Below, one piece after another: positions 24,526 to 24,595 of a stretch of DNA of 24,595 nt. The notes below the pieces were generated by a model. It was not told where the DNA came from, made no database searches, and saw only the letters and a list, made by a program, of their open reading frames with translations. The stretch comes from an uncultured Eubacteriales bacterium (GTDB lineage: Bacteria > Bacillota > Clostridia > Oscillospirales > Oscillospiraceae): NCBI GenBank assembly GCA_900555665.1, contig USLX01000015.1, positions 1 through 24,595 on the forward strand, written 5' to 3'. The translations under genes and the position numbers were made by a program. Within the stretch, counting starts at the first letter, position 1. Each line of letters starts with the position of its first letter.

Positions 24526-24541
24526 CAAAATTTAAATTTTG
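24526..24541. promoter_or_regulatory. 16-bp perfect palindrome upstream of the symporter promoter
   Basis: CAAAATTTAAATTTTG is its own reverse complement and lies 11 bp upstream of the -35 box of the symporter gene. It could be an activator or repressor site, or simply an AT-rich upstream element. Confidence 0.35.
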
Positions 24542-24595
24542 CCATTTGTCAAGAGTAAATGCACAAAAAAGCAAAAATATTTTTTATGAGGCCAG

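Overview
This window looks like chromosomal DNA from a GC-rich, endospore-forming member of the Clostridia, probably a gut lineage in or near the Oscillospiraceae. The evidence is Firmicute-type AddAB recombination genes, a spoIIR sporulation gene, strong Shine-Dalgarno sites (AGGAGG), good sigma-A-type promoters, tagaturonate epimerase (uronate catabolism) and an AGCS amino-acid symporter. The taxon is inferred from gene content only. No rRNA, tRNA, CRISPR array, phage gene or transposase was seen.

Left part (1-7180, minus strand): addB and addA overlap by 41 nt; addA runs off the left edge. AddB has the iron-sulfur nuclease signature but no Walker A motif. Upstream lies a decayed LacI-type regulator without its DNA-binding head. 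It is cut off exactly beside a ~200-bp palindromic, MITE-like element (7183-7386). Beyond that, uxaE (tagaturonate epimerase) reads rightward and ends at a strong bidirectional terminator.

Centre (9122-13733): the most unusual locus is a divergent pair. Leftward is a membrane Ser/Thr kinase with four external fibronectin-III-like repeats. Rightward is a zinc-ribbon, single-pass membrane protein with three external BIG2 Ig-like repeats, each closing with a CX3C motif at an exact 89-residue period. Two good promoters face apart across a perfect 16-bp palindrome, so joint regulation is likely. A small DUF378 membrane protein follows.

Housekeeping and sporulation (13813-17470): a promoter drives thrH (phosphoserine phosphatase/homoserine phosphotransferase), a DUF1015 gene and ispE as an apparent operon. 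It ends in a terminator hairpin that overlaps a candidate forespore promoter for spoIIR. An AT-rich chain of four hairpins (17535-17671) follows.

Right part (17717-24595): an MBOAT O-acyltransferase and a DHHW/AlgX-J-like protein form a leftward two-gene surface-glycan acetylation cassette. Divergent from it are a DeoR-family regulator and an overlapping GNAT acetyltransferase. The window ends with a leftward lipoprotein of unknown function and a leftward AGCS alanine/glycine symporter, each with its own promoter.
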